Of a DNA stretch of 64,000 bases, positions 49,728-58,375 are shown piece by piece (positions within the stretch are counted from its first letter, which is position 1; each line of letters starts with the position of its first letter). The notes beneath the pieces are model-generated. The model worked only from the letters and a program-made list of their open reading frames with translations, searched no databases and was not told the DNA's origin. Made by a program: the position numbers and the translations under genes. The stretch covers positions 1-64,000 of the forward strand of contig JABJIE010000034.1 of NCBI GenBank assembly GCA_018661505.1, read 5' to 3'. The DNA is from Lentimicrobiaceae bacterium. Lineage in GTDB: Bacteria > Bacteroidota > Bacteroidia > Bacteroidales > F082.

Positions 49728-50576
49728 ATGAAGCATTTTGGCTATTGTCTTGTATTATTATCCTTTTTGATTACTTTTCCAATTGTGGCTCAGGAGCAGT
49801 TAAGCTTCCTATTTGTTGGACACTGTTCACAAATTGAAACAGCTGGAACACAAGTAGATTACAGAGTTAGACAATTAAACATGTCAGCATATAATGGTAT
49901 TTGGATTGGTGGCGATGTGTGCGGGGAATCAATGCTTAATTATTCTACAATACAACATATTGACACAGTATTTGATCTGGGAAACCCTGAAACACACTGG
50001 ACACTTGGTAATCATGATGCACGAAATGGTAATTGGGAATTTTATGAAGAGTTTACTGGAAGAAAAACATATTATGCTTACAGTAGTAATGAGATAACTT
50101 ATATCATTTTAAATACAAATCTTGTTCCCACAAACTGTAATATGATAAATGAGCAATATGAGATTATTTCTGCAGTTTGTGATACTATTCAACAATCAAA
50201 ATATTTGATTTTATTAATGCATCATGGCTTGTGGAGAGATATTCCAGATCTGCCTCCTCCAGCAACATATGCTCATAGTGATTTAATATATTGGAATGCT
50301 AACTGCGATTCTGTAAATACTAACTTTGTTAATATTGTTTATCCTAAACTTGTTGAAGTAAAACAAAGAGGCATAGATGTTTTTTGTGTAATGGGAGATA
50401 TGGGAGCTTCAAAGAAAAAATTTGAAATGGATTCCGTAGATGGCATACATTTTTTGGGGTGTGGACTAAATGAAAATCATCCTGATGATTTGGTGCTGAT
50501 ATTTAATTATAACACTGTAAGCCATGAGTTGAATTATAATTTCCATAATCTTGATTCATTGCTAATAAACAATTAA
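49728..50576 (+). CDS. Secreted calcineurin-like metallophosphoesterase, non-canonical
   Basis: The 282-residue protein has a cleavable signal peptide (1-22, PIVAQ) and a calcineurin-like fold. Preserved motifs are Gly62-Asp63 (WIGGDV), Gly94-Asn95-His96-Asp97 and His165/His166 (LLMHHGLW). The first motif is GH (31-32) in place of the usual DxH, and the last is Gly223-Asp224-Met-Gly in place of GHxH. The gene at 52107 shares exactly these deviations, so they form one subfamily. Substrate unknown. Its last 15 bases overlap the end of the convergent beta-propeller gene. Confidence 0.78.
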   Translation: MKHFGYCLVLLSFLITFPIVAQEQLSFLFVGHCSQIETAGTQVDYRVRQLNMSAYNGIWIGGDVCGESMLNYSTIQHIDTVFDLGNPETHWTLGNHDARNGNWEFYEEFTGRKTYYAYSSNEITYIILNTNLVPTNCNMINEQYEIISAVCDTIQQSKYLILLMHHGLWRDIPDLPPPATYAHSDLIYWNANCDSVNTNFVNIVYPKLVEVKQRGIDVFCVMGDMGASKKKFEMDSVDGIHFLGCGLNENHPDDLVLIFNYNTVSHELNYNFHNLDSLLINN

Positions 50577-52034
50577 TTTACCTCTGTATATGCTAGAGGA
50601 TGAATTGTTCTCAAATACATTGTAAATATAAATACCGGCTGCTAAACCTGATACATCAAACGATGTATTGGAACCAAGTAAAGGGAACCTGTTAATTATT
50701 GTGCCATTTATTGAGGTTATTTCCATCTCCCTGTTAATATTTACAATATTACCTTCTCCCAATAATATTTTCCCCTTATTATGTATTGGATTAGGAGCTA
50801 TTACAATTTGATTTTCATCCACAGGATTTAGACTATCAATAATATTTTCAATCTGTCCAAATTCATCAATTTTTACAAATAAAATATCATATCCACCTGA
50901 ACTAAAACTTTTTGAACTGCCAATAACAGCACACCCATTATCTGGCAAAGAAATTACTGAAATTCCAAAATCAGCTAATTCGCCACCCAATATTAATTCC
51001 CATATAGTATTCCCCAGACTATCTGCTTTAATCAAATAAAGATCCTCGCTATTATTTTGACCATAACTTGTTGTAGTGCCAAAAAGGAATAAATCGCCAT
51101 TTGTATTTACGTCCATTGATTTACCATATTCATACAATTCACCACCGTATGTTTTGTGCCACTCTTCATTACTTTCGTCATCTATTTTAGCAAGAAACAT
51201 GTCGAAACTACCAGCTCCATAACTTTGGGATGATCCAAAAATGTAATTTCCACCAGTAGGGGCTTTTTTTATTGAATATCCAAAATCATGACCTGTACCG
51301 CCAATGGTTTTTTTCCATAGTTCATTACCATCATTGTCAATTTTTACTAAGAGTATATCAGCGTCATGTGTTTTAAAGTTAGCGTGAACATCATTAAAGA
51401 ATCCATTCTTAGTTCCTAAAATCAAAAAAGTATTATCATCATTTTCAATAATATCCATAGCATAATCATCACGATTATACCCATAGGTGTTTTCCCAAAG
51501 TAAGTTACCTTGATGATCAGTTCTCAACAGATATATATCACCACTTACTTCAAAGCCTCTGCTATATCCAAGAAGCATGAAATCACCATTACTTGCTTCA
51601 ATAACCTTAAAGCCCCAATCATCCATATTAGTTCCGTAATGATGGCCCCATAATTTATCTCCATCCGGATCGAACATACTTAAATACATTCCTAATCTTG
51701 GATCTCCATAATCCCAAACATCTCCGAAAATAACGAAACCCTCATCGGTTGGAATTATTGATCTAGAATGATCCTGATGGACTCCTCCATATGTTTTTGA
51801 CCATACTTGTTGAAAATTTTCATTTAGCTTTATTAAAAAATAATCCTCACTTCCAGAACCAAAACTTCTTGTTGAGCCTGACAATAAATAACCTCCGTCA
51901 CCTGCACTGCAAATTGCAAGCCCCTTATCATCTGTTGAGCCTCCAAAGGACAATCCCGGGTTTGTTTGAGCGACTCCCTTACTTAGAAGAAAAGAGAGGA
52001 TTAAAATAGGGATTAATTTAATTTTGATTTTCAT
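50562..52034 (-). CDS. T9SS-sorted beta-propeller repeat protein
   Basis: The 490-residue secreted protein has a signal peptide (1-22, GVAQ) and about seven beta-propeller-type repeats of some 50 residues. Each carries a pattern like GSGSEDYFLIKLNENFQQVWSKTYGG, followed by D.G.SI. The C-terminus is a T9SS type A sorting domain (IAPNPIHNKGKILLGEG ... AAGIYIYNVFENN). It would be displayed on the surface. It lies between the two metallophosphoesterase genes but on the opposite strand, and its 3' end overlaps the first one by 15 bases. Confidence 0.82.
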   Translation of the reverse strand: MKIKIKLIPILILSFLLSKGVAQTNPGLSFGGSTDDKGLAICSAGDGGYLLSGSTRSFGSGSEDYFLIKLNENFQQVWSKTYGGVHQDHSRSIIPTDEGFVIFGDVWDYGDPRLGMYLSMFDPDGDKLWGHHYGTNMDDWGFKVIEASNGDFMLLGYSRGFEVSGDIYLLRTDHQGNLLWENTYGYNRDDYAMDIIENDDNTFLILGTKNGFFNDVHANFKTHDADILLVKIDNDGNELWKKTIGGTGHDFGYSIKKAPTGGNYIFGSSQSYGAGSFDMFLAKIDDESNEEWHKTYGGELYEYGKSMDVNTNGDLFLFGTTTSYGQNNSEDLYLIKADSLGNTIWELILGGELADFGISVISLPDNGCAVIGSSKSFSSGGYDILFVKIDEFGQIENIIDSLNPVDENQIVIAPNPIHNKGKILLGEGNIVNINREMEITSINGTIINRFPLLGSNTSFDVSGLAAGIYIYNVFENNSSSSIYRGKLIVY

Positions 52035-52076
52035 ATTTAGTTACATGTGTTAACGTGCCAATTAAGTACATTATCA

Positions 52077-52084
52077 TATCTTTG
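52077..52084 (+). promoter_or_regulatory. -7 box (TATCTTTG) before the second phosphoesterase
   Basis: It matches TAnnTTTG 22 bases before the GTG start at 52107, consistent with that start. Confidence 0.45.
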
Positions 52085-52106
52085 CCTGTTATGAATAATT
52101 TCAAAA

Positions 52107-52961
52107 GTGAAGATATATAAATTTATAATATTGCTATATGTTATAATCCTAATAGGAATAATATCATGCAATAATAATGAAATGCATAAACCTAAGTATT
52201 CCTTTTTTGTTGCTGGTCACACATATGGTAATCCAATTAATTTTCAGTTTGGATTACACCCTCCATTTATAAATTCAATTCCTCTCATCAACAGTTATCA
52301 AAAAATGAGTTTAGGAGTATTAACTGGAGATGTTGTACCTAAACCTACACAAATCTACTGGGATTCTGCTTTAGTAGACATCAACAAGCTTTCTATTCCT
52401 ATACATATAGCCCCAGGAAATCATGATAAAGGGTTTGAATTCGAGAAAATTTTTACTGATTATTATTATGATTTTACATACGAAGATGACTTATTTATTA
52501 TTTTAAGCCCAACAAATTGGAATATTGAAGGAGAGCAGAAAAAATATCTTTTGCAGACAATTGAAAATAACTATCATTATGTTCATAATATTTTTATTTT
52601 TTGTCACGAACTAATTTGGTGGTCTCCTGATAATCAATTTGGTAATGTAGAGATAAATTATAGACCACATTACCCAGGAAGTACTAATTACTGGGAGGAG
52701 ATTAATCCTGTGCTGGAGTCTTTACCCAATCAAGTAGTTATTTTTTCTGGTGATTTAGGCGGTACAGATAAAGTTACCCCCTACATGTACTATAAAAATG
52801 ATAATATAACATTAATTGCAACTGGAATGGGAGGAGGTAAAAGAGATAATATAGTCATTGTTGAAGTAAGCTATAATAACGATCTCAATTACAAGTTGAT
52901 AGGATTGAATGATACTCCATTGTCTGAAATGGATAAACTGGAAGAATATATATTACCATAA
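52107..52961 (+). CDS. Metallophosphoesterase lipoprotein, non-canonical
   Basis: The 284-residue lipoprotein (lipobox IISC, Cys21) has the same altered calcineurin motifs as the gene at 49728: Gly37-His38 (FVAGHTYGN), Gly74-Asp75 (LTGDV), Gly104-Asn105-His106-Asp107, His167 (FCHELIWW) and a final Gly215-Asp216-Leu-Gly. The start is GTG; it gives a proper lipoprotein leader, and the ATG at 52091 is out of frame. The substrate is unknown. Location next to the CotH-type lipoprotein suggests work on surface glycan or lipid phosphates. Confidence 0.78.
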   Translation: MKIYKFIILLYVIILIGIISCNNNEMHKPKYSFFVAGHTYGNPINFQFGLHPPFINSIPLINSYQKMSLGVLTGDVVPKPTQIYWDSALVDINKLSIPIHIAPGNHDKGFEFEKIFTDYYYDFTYEDDLFIILSPTNWNIEGEQKKYLLQTIENNYHYVHNIFIFCHELIWWSPDNQFGNVEINYRPHYPGSTNYWEEINPVLESLPNQVVIFSGDLGGTDKVTPYMYYKNDNITLIATGMGGGKRDNIVIVEVSYNNDLNYKLIGLNDTPLSEMDKLEEYILP

Positions 52962-53196
52962 TAAAGAAACTATATAAGGCCACTATATGCAGTGAACAGG
53001 TAGTAGTGTCTAAGTTTAAAATATTGTGAATTATTAAATTATGCCTAATATAAAATGTGTTTTTAGCTAATATTCAAAAAAATAAAATATATATGTGTGG
53101 TTCGTGCGAGATTGGAAAGGTATTATTTACATATATTCTAATCTTGCCGTATATTTAACCATCTAATAATTTAAAAAATAAATTCTATTTAAATAA

Positions 53197-56100
53197 GTGA
53201 TCGTCATTAATAAATATATACATGTCATAACAAAATTAATTGGACTATGGTTGCTGACTATTTTGTTTTCGTGTGTCCAAGAATCTAACTTTCCAGTGGG
53301 GAAAAAAATAATTTGTGACGCAGAAGTATTAAATTCGAAAGGAAATAAATTTTTAAGCCAAAGTGATAGTCTATATCTTTTTGGAGGCGGGAAGTTAAGA
53401 AATAATAAGGTTTCTCATTTAGGTGAGTATTCAGCAATTACTATCCCTAATAAGACGGCATTTGCATTTACTGTTCCTATTAAAAACGTTGGCCCAGACT
53501 GGTTCTTTAGAGTTAGTGTTTGGAGAAAGTCAAATGATGGTAATGGAGTTCTTGTAGCTTCTGTAAAGGATGCAAGTATGTTTTATTTGGCCTCATCAGA
53601 ACCTGTTGAGATTTTAGATAACGGATGGGAAAAATTGCAATTAGATTTTTTCACTCCTCCTATTTTCATAAATGAAACAATGAGCATTTATGCGTGGAAT
53701 AATGGAGCCGATACAGTTTATTTTGACGACTTTGAGATAGAAAGGTTATTGAAGCCATCTTATCCTGAATATATTGATGAACCGCTAGCATTAATTTTTG
53801 ACACATCCCAGTTTGTCAAAATTCTTGATAAACGCAAGGAAGCTTTTGAGGCTGGTGTTTTACAAACGTCCGATGACGATTGGGTTAAAGGTATCGTTGT
53901 GGGTGATTTTAATCTGATGAAGGCAAAAATTAGGTTAAAGGGTGATTGGCTTGATCACCTTAGAGGTGATAAATGGTCATTTAGAATAAAAATGCGCAAA
54001 AATTACTCATGGAATAATCTACGAACATTTTCTGTTCAAACACCTGAATCAAGGGGTTTTTTGGTTGAATGGGTTGCACATAAGTTATTTGCATCGAAAG
54101 ACATTCTTACAACTCGTTATGGCTTTGTACCCTTAATAGTAAATAACCAATCTAAGGGCTTATATGCTTGGGAAGAGCATTTTGTCAAACAATTATTGGA
54201 ATCAAGAAATCGACGTGAGGGGCCAATAATTAAATTTTCTGAAGATGCATTCTGGCAGAATATGAAGTCCAGAAAATTTTCAAAATCAAAAAAATGGGAA
54301 ATTTTACCTTTTTATGAAGCAGCAGTTATAAAACCTTTTGGCGAAAACAGAACAAGTAATAATCAAGCACTATTTAATCAGTTTTGCCAAGCCCAAAAAT
54401 TGCTATACCAATATAAGATTGGAATTAAGCCTGTCAGCGAAATATTTGACATAAAAAAATTAGCTACCTATTATGCAATGCTTGATTTGTTGGAGGTAAG
54501 ACATGGCATGGCATGGCATAATCAAAGGTTTTATTTTAACCCTGTTATTGGCAAATTGGAGCCAATAGCTTTTGATTGTTATTCGAAACAGCCTGAAATT
54601 AGTCCCAGCATCAATGATAATTTAGCTTTTACAACATTGTCAGAATCTAGTTTGAAGAAGGAGAATTTTATTTTTTATCATCTTTTTACCGATACAACTT
54701 TTGTTAACCATTACCTTGAAGAACTTGAAGAGGTAAGTAATCTAGAATTTATTAATAGTGTTCTTGTTGAAATTTCAAAGGAGCAATTTTACTACGACTC
54801 CTTATTGAGCCTTGAATTTCCTTTGTATAGTTATGATAATCAAATGATAAGAAAGAGTGCCAAAGCAATACGAGATTATCTGCCCGAATTAAAGTTATTC
54901 TTGCAATCTAAAACCCAGGCAGATCTATTGGCAATAAAAGTAAATGAAGGTAATTATGTGGATACAGCAGTTTTTGAAGACACCCCCGAATTCTTTGTAA
55001 ATGCTTATACTGAATCATTAAACAATAATAGCATCCAAATTAGTATTCATAATTACTTTCCAAGAAACCTTATTTTACTTGGAACAAGTAGAAAGGGAAA
55101 AAGAATTAGAAATTATTTTATTCAGGAACCAACCATAAAATTATACAATAGTGGTTTAGATGGAACTAGGTATACCATGGAAGTAGATTCTTCTGCTCGA
55201 TTCATTTATTTTATGGTTGAGGGTAGATTTGAAACCTTCAAAATACCTATATACAAATGGCCATATCCTGAGGGAGAAACTACTCAGCAGGAATTATTTC
55301 AACTTGTTAATCTAATTGATAATCCAATTATTGATAAGATTTCAGAAGATAATATATACATAAAAAATGAGGAACTTATAATAGATCAATCCATAATAAT
55401 ACCTTCTGGCTACAGGGTCCATTTTAAAGCTGGTACAGTGATTGATTTTATTGATAGTGCAGCGTTCATATCATATTCCTCCATTCATATGAATGGCACC
55501 GCAGTTAATCCGATAATAATTAAATCATCCGATTTTTCTGCAAATGGCTTTACAATACTTCAAGCCTCGGATAATTCCATTGTTAATAATGTAAAATTCC
55601 AACAATTAAATACCCTTGACTACAAAGGCTGGACACTAACAGGGGCAGTTACTTTTTATGAATCGGATGTCACAATCACCAATTCAAGTTTTTACAGAAA
55701 CCAGTGCGAGGATGCTCTAAATACAATCAGATCTGTTTTCACTGTTCAAAATAGCACTTTTGATTATACATATGGGGATGCATTTGATGCAGATTTTTGT
55801 GATGGGAAAATAATCAATTGTGTTTATAGAGACATAGGTAATGATGCAATGGATTTTTCAGGCAGTAAAATATTAATTAAAGATACAAAGGTGTTGGGAG
55901 CTGAAGACAAGGGTATAAGTGGAGGTGAGGCTTCAAGCGTCAAGGTAATTAACACAGATATTAAAAGGGCAAATATTGGTTTGGCGTCAAAGGATATGTC
56001 AGTGGTAGATGTGGAAAACTCAACATTAGACCTATGCAATTACGGGATTGTTTTGTTACAAAAGAAACCTGAGTTTGGACCAGCTACCATGAAATTGGTT

Positions 56101-56217
56101 AATACGAAACTTGATAATTTAAAGTACCCTTTTCTGATTGAATTAAATTCAACCGCAATAGTTGATAATGATACCATTAAAGGTATAGAGGAGAACCTTG
56201 GAGAGAGGTTCTATTAA
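53197..56217 (+). CDS. CotH-kinase-like lipoprotein with C-terminal beta-helix
   Basis: The 1006-residue lipoprotein (GTG start; lipobox LFSC, Cys26) has three parts. A beta-sandwich/carbohydrate-binding-like domain (about 30-185) ends VYFDDFEIERL. A CotH-type protein/glycan kinase-like domain (about 190-560) has KAKIRLKGDWLDHLRGDKWSFRIK, LYAWEEHFVKQLLE and LDLLEVRHGMAWHNQRFYFNP. A right-handed parallel beta-helix (about 700-1000) has repeats such as VTITNSSFYRNQCEDALN. CotH proteins are atypical kinases first known from spore coats. It is followed 32 bases later by the ACP gene, so it probably heads that operon. Confidence 0.8.
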   Translation: MIVINKYIHVITKLIGLWLLTILFSCVQESNFPVGKKIICDAEVLNSKGNKFLSQSDSLYLFGGGKLRNNKVSHLGEYSAITIPNKTAFAFTVPIKNVGPDWFFRVSVWRKSNDGNGVLVASVKDASMFYLASSEPVEILDNGWEKLQLDFFTPPIFINETMSIYAWNNGADTVYFDDFEIERLLKPSYPEYIDEPLALIFDTSQFVKILDKRKEAFEAGVLQTSDDDWVKGIVVGDFNLMKAKIRLKGDWLDHLRGDKWSFRIKMRKNYSWNNLRTFSVQTPESRGFLVEWVAHKLFASKDILTTRYGFVPLIVNNQSKGLYAWEEHFVKQLLESRNRREGPIIKFSEDAFWQNMKSRKFSKSKKWEILPFYEAAVIKPFGENRTSNNQALFNQFCQAQKLLYQYKIGIKPVSEIFDIKKLATYYAMLDLLEVRHGMAWHNQRFYFNPVIGKLEPIAFDCYSKQPEISPSINDNLAFTTLSESSLKKENFIFYHLFTDTTFVNHYLEELEEVSNLEFINSVLVEISKEQFYYDSLLSLEFPLYSYDNQMIRKSAKAIRDYLPELKLFLQSKTQADLLAIKVNEGNYVDTAVFEDTPEFFVNAYTESLNNNSIQISIHNYFPRNLILLGTSRKGKRIRNYFIQEPTIKLYNSGLDGTRYTMEVDSSARFIYFMVEGRFETFKIPIYKWPYPEGETTQQELFQLVNLIDNPIIDKISEDNIYIKNEELIIDQSIIIPSGYRVHFKAGTVIDFIDSAAFISYSSIHMNGTAVNPIIIKSSDFSANGFTILQASDNSIVNNVKFQQLNTLDYKGWTLTGAVTFYESDVTITNSSFYRNQCEDALNTIRSVFTVQNSTFDYTYGDAFDADFCDGKIINCVYRDIGNDAMDFSGSKILIKDTKVLGAEDKGISGGEASSVKVINTDIKRANIGLASKDMSVVDVENSTLDLCNYGIVLLQKKPEFGPATMKLVNTKLDNLKYPFLIELNSTAIVDNDTIKGIEENLGERFY

Positions 56218-56249
56218 AAAGTTATTTTTGTGTAAATTTTATAGATACT

Positions 56250-56489
56250 ATGAACATTAACGATTTTATTTCAAGAATAGAAGAAGAGTTTGACGATATT
56301 AAACCAAGTACTCTTGAACCAGATGATATTTTGAAAGAAAAGTTTACCTGGGATTCAATAAATGCACTAATATTTCTAGCACACGTTAATGTTGAATATG
56401 ATGTGGAAATTACTGCCGATGAATTAATAGAATCAAAAACTGTTAGGGATTTGTTCAACCTTGTTGAATCAAAAGTTGAAACCAAATAA
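56250..56489 (+). CDS. Acyl carrier protein
   Basis: The 79-residue acidic protein is a carrier domain with the phosphopantetheine site Ser36 in WDSINAL (usual form DSL). Typical helices are ISRIEEEFDDI and TVRDLFNLVE. It is not the housekeeping fatty-acid ACP, which usually has LGADSLD. Spacing to the KAS III gene is 2 bases, and both belong to the operon with the SDR. It most likely carries a short acyl group for a dedicated pathway. Confidence 0.87.
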   Translation: MNINDFISRIEEEFDDIKPSTLEPDDILKEKFTWDSINALIFLAHVNVEYDVEITADELIESKTVRDLFNLVESKVETK

Positions 56490-56491
56490 TA

Positions 56492-57553
56492 ATGTCAATC
56501 TTTCAGGTACCAAATATCAATGTAGCTGGAATCTCGGCATGTGTTCCTGAGAAAATATTTAATAATCAGGATTACGACTGGATAAGTGAGAAAGAGAGAG
56601 AAGTTCTTATCAAAACAATAGGCGTTTCTAAAAAACATCATGCAGATAAAGGATTAACAACATCAGATTTATGCTACGCTTCTGCAGAAAGGCTTTTAAA
56701 TGAGCTGGAATGGGAGCGTTCGGATATAGATCTGCTGGTTTTCGTTTCACAGTCAAGAGATTATATTATTCCAGCTACAGCCGGCTTATTGCAGGATAAA
56801 CTTGGTTTATCAAAGTCATGCATCGCTTTTGATGTTAGCCTCGGATGTTCGGGATATGTTTATGGCTTAAGCATAGTTGGTAGTTTAATGAATAACGGAG
56901 CTGCCAAAAAAGCCCTGCTTCTTACAGGAGATATCAGTACTCTTAATACATCTTACAAAGATAAAAGTGCCTATCCTATATTTGGAGATGCGGGCACTGC
57001 AACAGCTCTTGAATTCAAGAATGGACATAGTCCAATGATATTTAATCTTCAAACCGATGGAAATGGTTATGATGCTATAATTATACCTGATGGCGGTATT
57101 CGTAATTTTGTTGAGGTAGAATCATTGAATTACAAGAAGATAAGTGAAGGCATATATAGAAATAATCTAAATATAATTCTTGATGGTGTTAAGGTATTTA
57201 ATTTCTCACTAAGGGAGGTTAAACCAAATGTGCTTGCACTTTTACAAAATGAGGACATGGACATAATGGATATAGATTATTTTGTATTTCATCAGGCAAA
57301 TAAACTCATGAACGAAACCATCAGAAAACAATTAAAAATTTCTCCAGAAAAAGTGCCTTATTCACTAAATGACTATGGTAATACAAGCTCGGCTTCCATT
57401 CCCCTGACAATAGTTGCAGAAATTTCTAATATGGTTAAAAACAGCTCTAAAACTCTTTTGTTATCTGGTTTTGGTGTAGGTTTATCATGGGGCAGTGTTA
57501 TTGTTGAGACAGAAAATGTAACTTGTCCTCCTATTTTAATTTATAAAGGTTAA
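56492..57553 (+). CDS. 3-oxoacyl-ACP synthase III-like enzyme
   Basis: The 353-residue thiolase-fold protein has the complete KAS III triad Cys119 (VSLGCSGYVYGL), His267 (FHQANKL) and Asn297 (NDYGNTSSASIPL). The usual GDAGTATALE stretch is also present. It should condense an acyl-CoA starter with a malonyl unit on an ACP. It sits between an ACP (2-base gap) and an SDR (3-base gap), not in a fatty-acid synthesis cluster, so a specialised acyl product is likely. Confidence 0.9.
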   Translation: MSIFQVPNINVAGISACVPEKIFNNQDYDWISEKEREVLIKTIGVSKKHHADKGLTTSDLCYASAERLLNELEWERSDIDLLVFVSQSRDYIIPATAGLLQDKLGLSKSCIAFDVSLGCSGYVYGLSIVGSLMNNGAAKKALLLTGDISTLNTSYKDKSAYPIFGDAGTATALEFKNGHSPMIFNLQTDGNGYDAIIIPDGGIRNFVEVESLNYKKISEGIYRNNLNIILDGVKVFNFSLREVKPNVLALLQNEDMDIMDIDYFVFHQANKLMNETIRKQLKISPEKVPYSLNDYGNTSSASIPLTIVAEISNMVKNSSKTLLLSGFGVGLSWGSVIVETENVTCPPILIYKG

Positions 57554-57556
57554 ATT

Positions 57557-58306
57557 ATGGAATTTTGTAACCTCAAAGGAAAGACAATACTGGTAACCGG
57601 AGCTTCCTCTGGCATAGGGAGGCAATCCGCCATAAAAGTTTCTCAACAGGGTGCCAAGTTGATTGTAACCGGAAGAGATGAAAAGCGAACTGCGGAAACC
57701 CTTAAAATGCTCACAGGAACTAACCACCTATCATTTACAGCTGATTTATTAACCGAACAAGAGATGGACAGCCTTGTGGCAAAATTACCTGCTTTGGATG
57801 GAGTTGTTCATTGTGCAGGAATCGTTGGCCCTACTCCAGTAAAATTTATTCGCAAAGAAAATATTGAAAAGCTTTTGAAAATCAATTTTGAAGTACCTGT
57901 ATTGCTGACATCAAAGGTCCTATTGATGAAAAAGGTTGCTGATAATGCTTCGATTGTATTTTTATCAACCGTTGCAACTCAGATGCCTTACTTTGGAGGT
58001 GCATTGTATAATAGCTCAAAATCAGCCATAGAGTCCTATTCAAAAACTGTTGCTCTTGAACTTGTTAAGAGAGGTATACGATCAAACTGCCTTTCTCCAG
58101 GTCTAGTTAATACTCCATTGATTAAAAAACCAGTTACTGATGGTCAAATGGAAATTGTAGATGAATCACTTGGTCGATACCTGAAGAAATATCCAATGGG
58201 TATTGGTGAACCCGAAGATGTTGCAAATGCAATTGTATTCTTTTTATCCGATGAATCAAGATGGATATCCGGAACAAATCTAACAATGGGAGGTGTCCTT
58301 CAATAG
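57557..58306 (+). CDS. Short-chain dehydrogenase/reductase (FabG-like)
   Basis: The 249-residue classical SDR has the cofactor motif TGASSGIG (residues 14-21), the active-site set Ser137, Tyr151 and Lys155 (YNSSK), and the family C-terminus GTNLTMGGVLQ. Arg40 after the second strand (VTGRDEKR) suggests NADPH. In this operon it would reduce the 3-ketoacyl-ACP made by the KAS III enzyme to a 3-hydroxyacyl-ACP. This role is inferred from the neighbours. Confidence 0.87.
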   Translation: MEFCNLKGKTILVTGASSGIGRQSAIKVSQQGAKLIVTGRDEKRTAETLKMLTGTNHLSFTADLLTEQEMDSLVAKLPALDGVVHCAGIVGPTPVKFIRKENIEKLLKINFEVPVLLTSKVLLMKKVADNASIVFLSTVATQMPYFGGALYNSSKSAIESYSKTVALELVKRGIRSNCLSPGLVNTPLIKKPVTDGQMEIVDESLGRYLKKYPMGIGEPEDVANAIVFFLSDESRWISGTNLTMGGVLQ

Positions 58307-58375
58307 CTTTGGAGTTATTTTTATTGTAATTAAAATAACTATTTTAGCTAACTAATCTCAGTTAAATAAGGGTTT

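Noticed and set aside
54503..54520. CATGG repeated three times plus CAT in the CotH-type gene, a possible phase-variation repeat
   Set aside because: Only about 3.6 units, and it encodes a plausible HGMAWHN stretch in the conserved part of the domain; too short to suggest frequent slippage.
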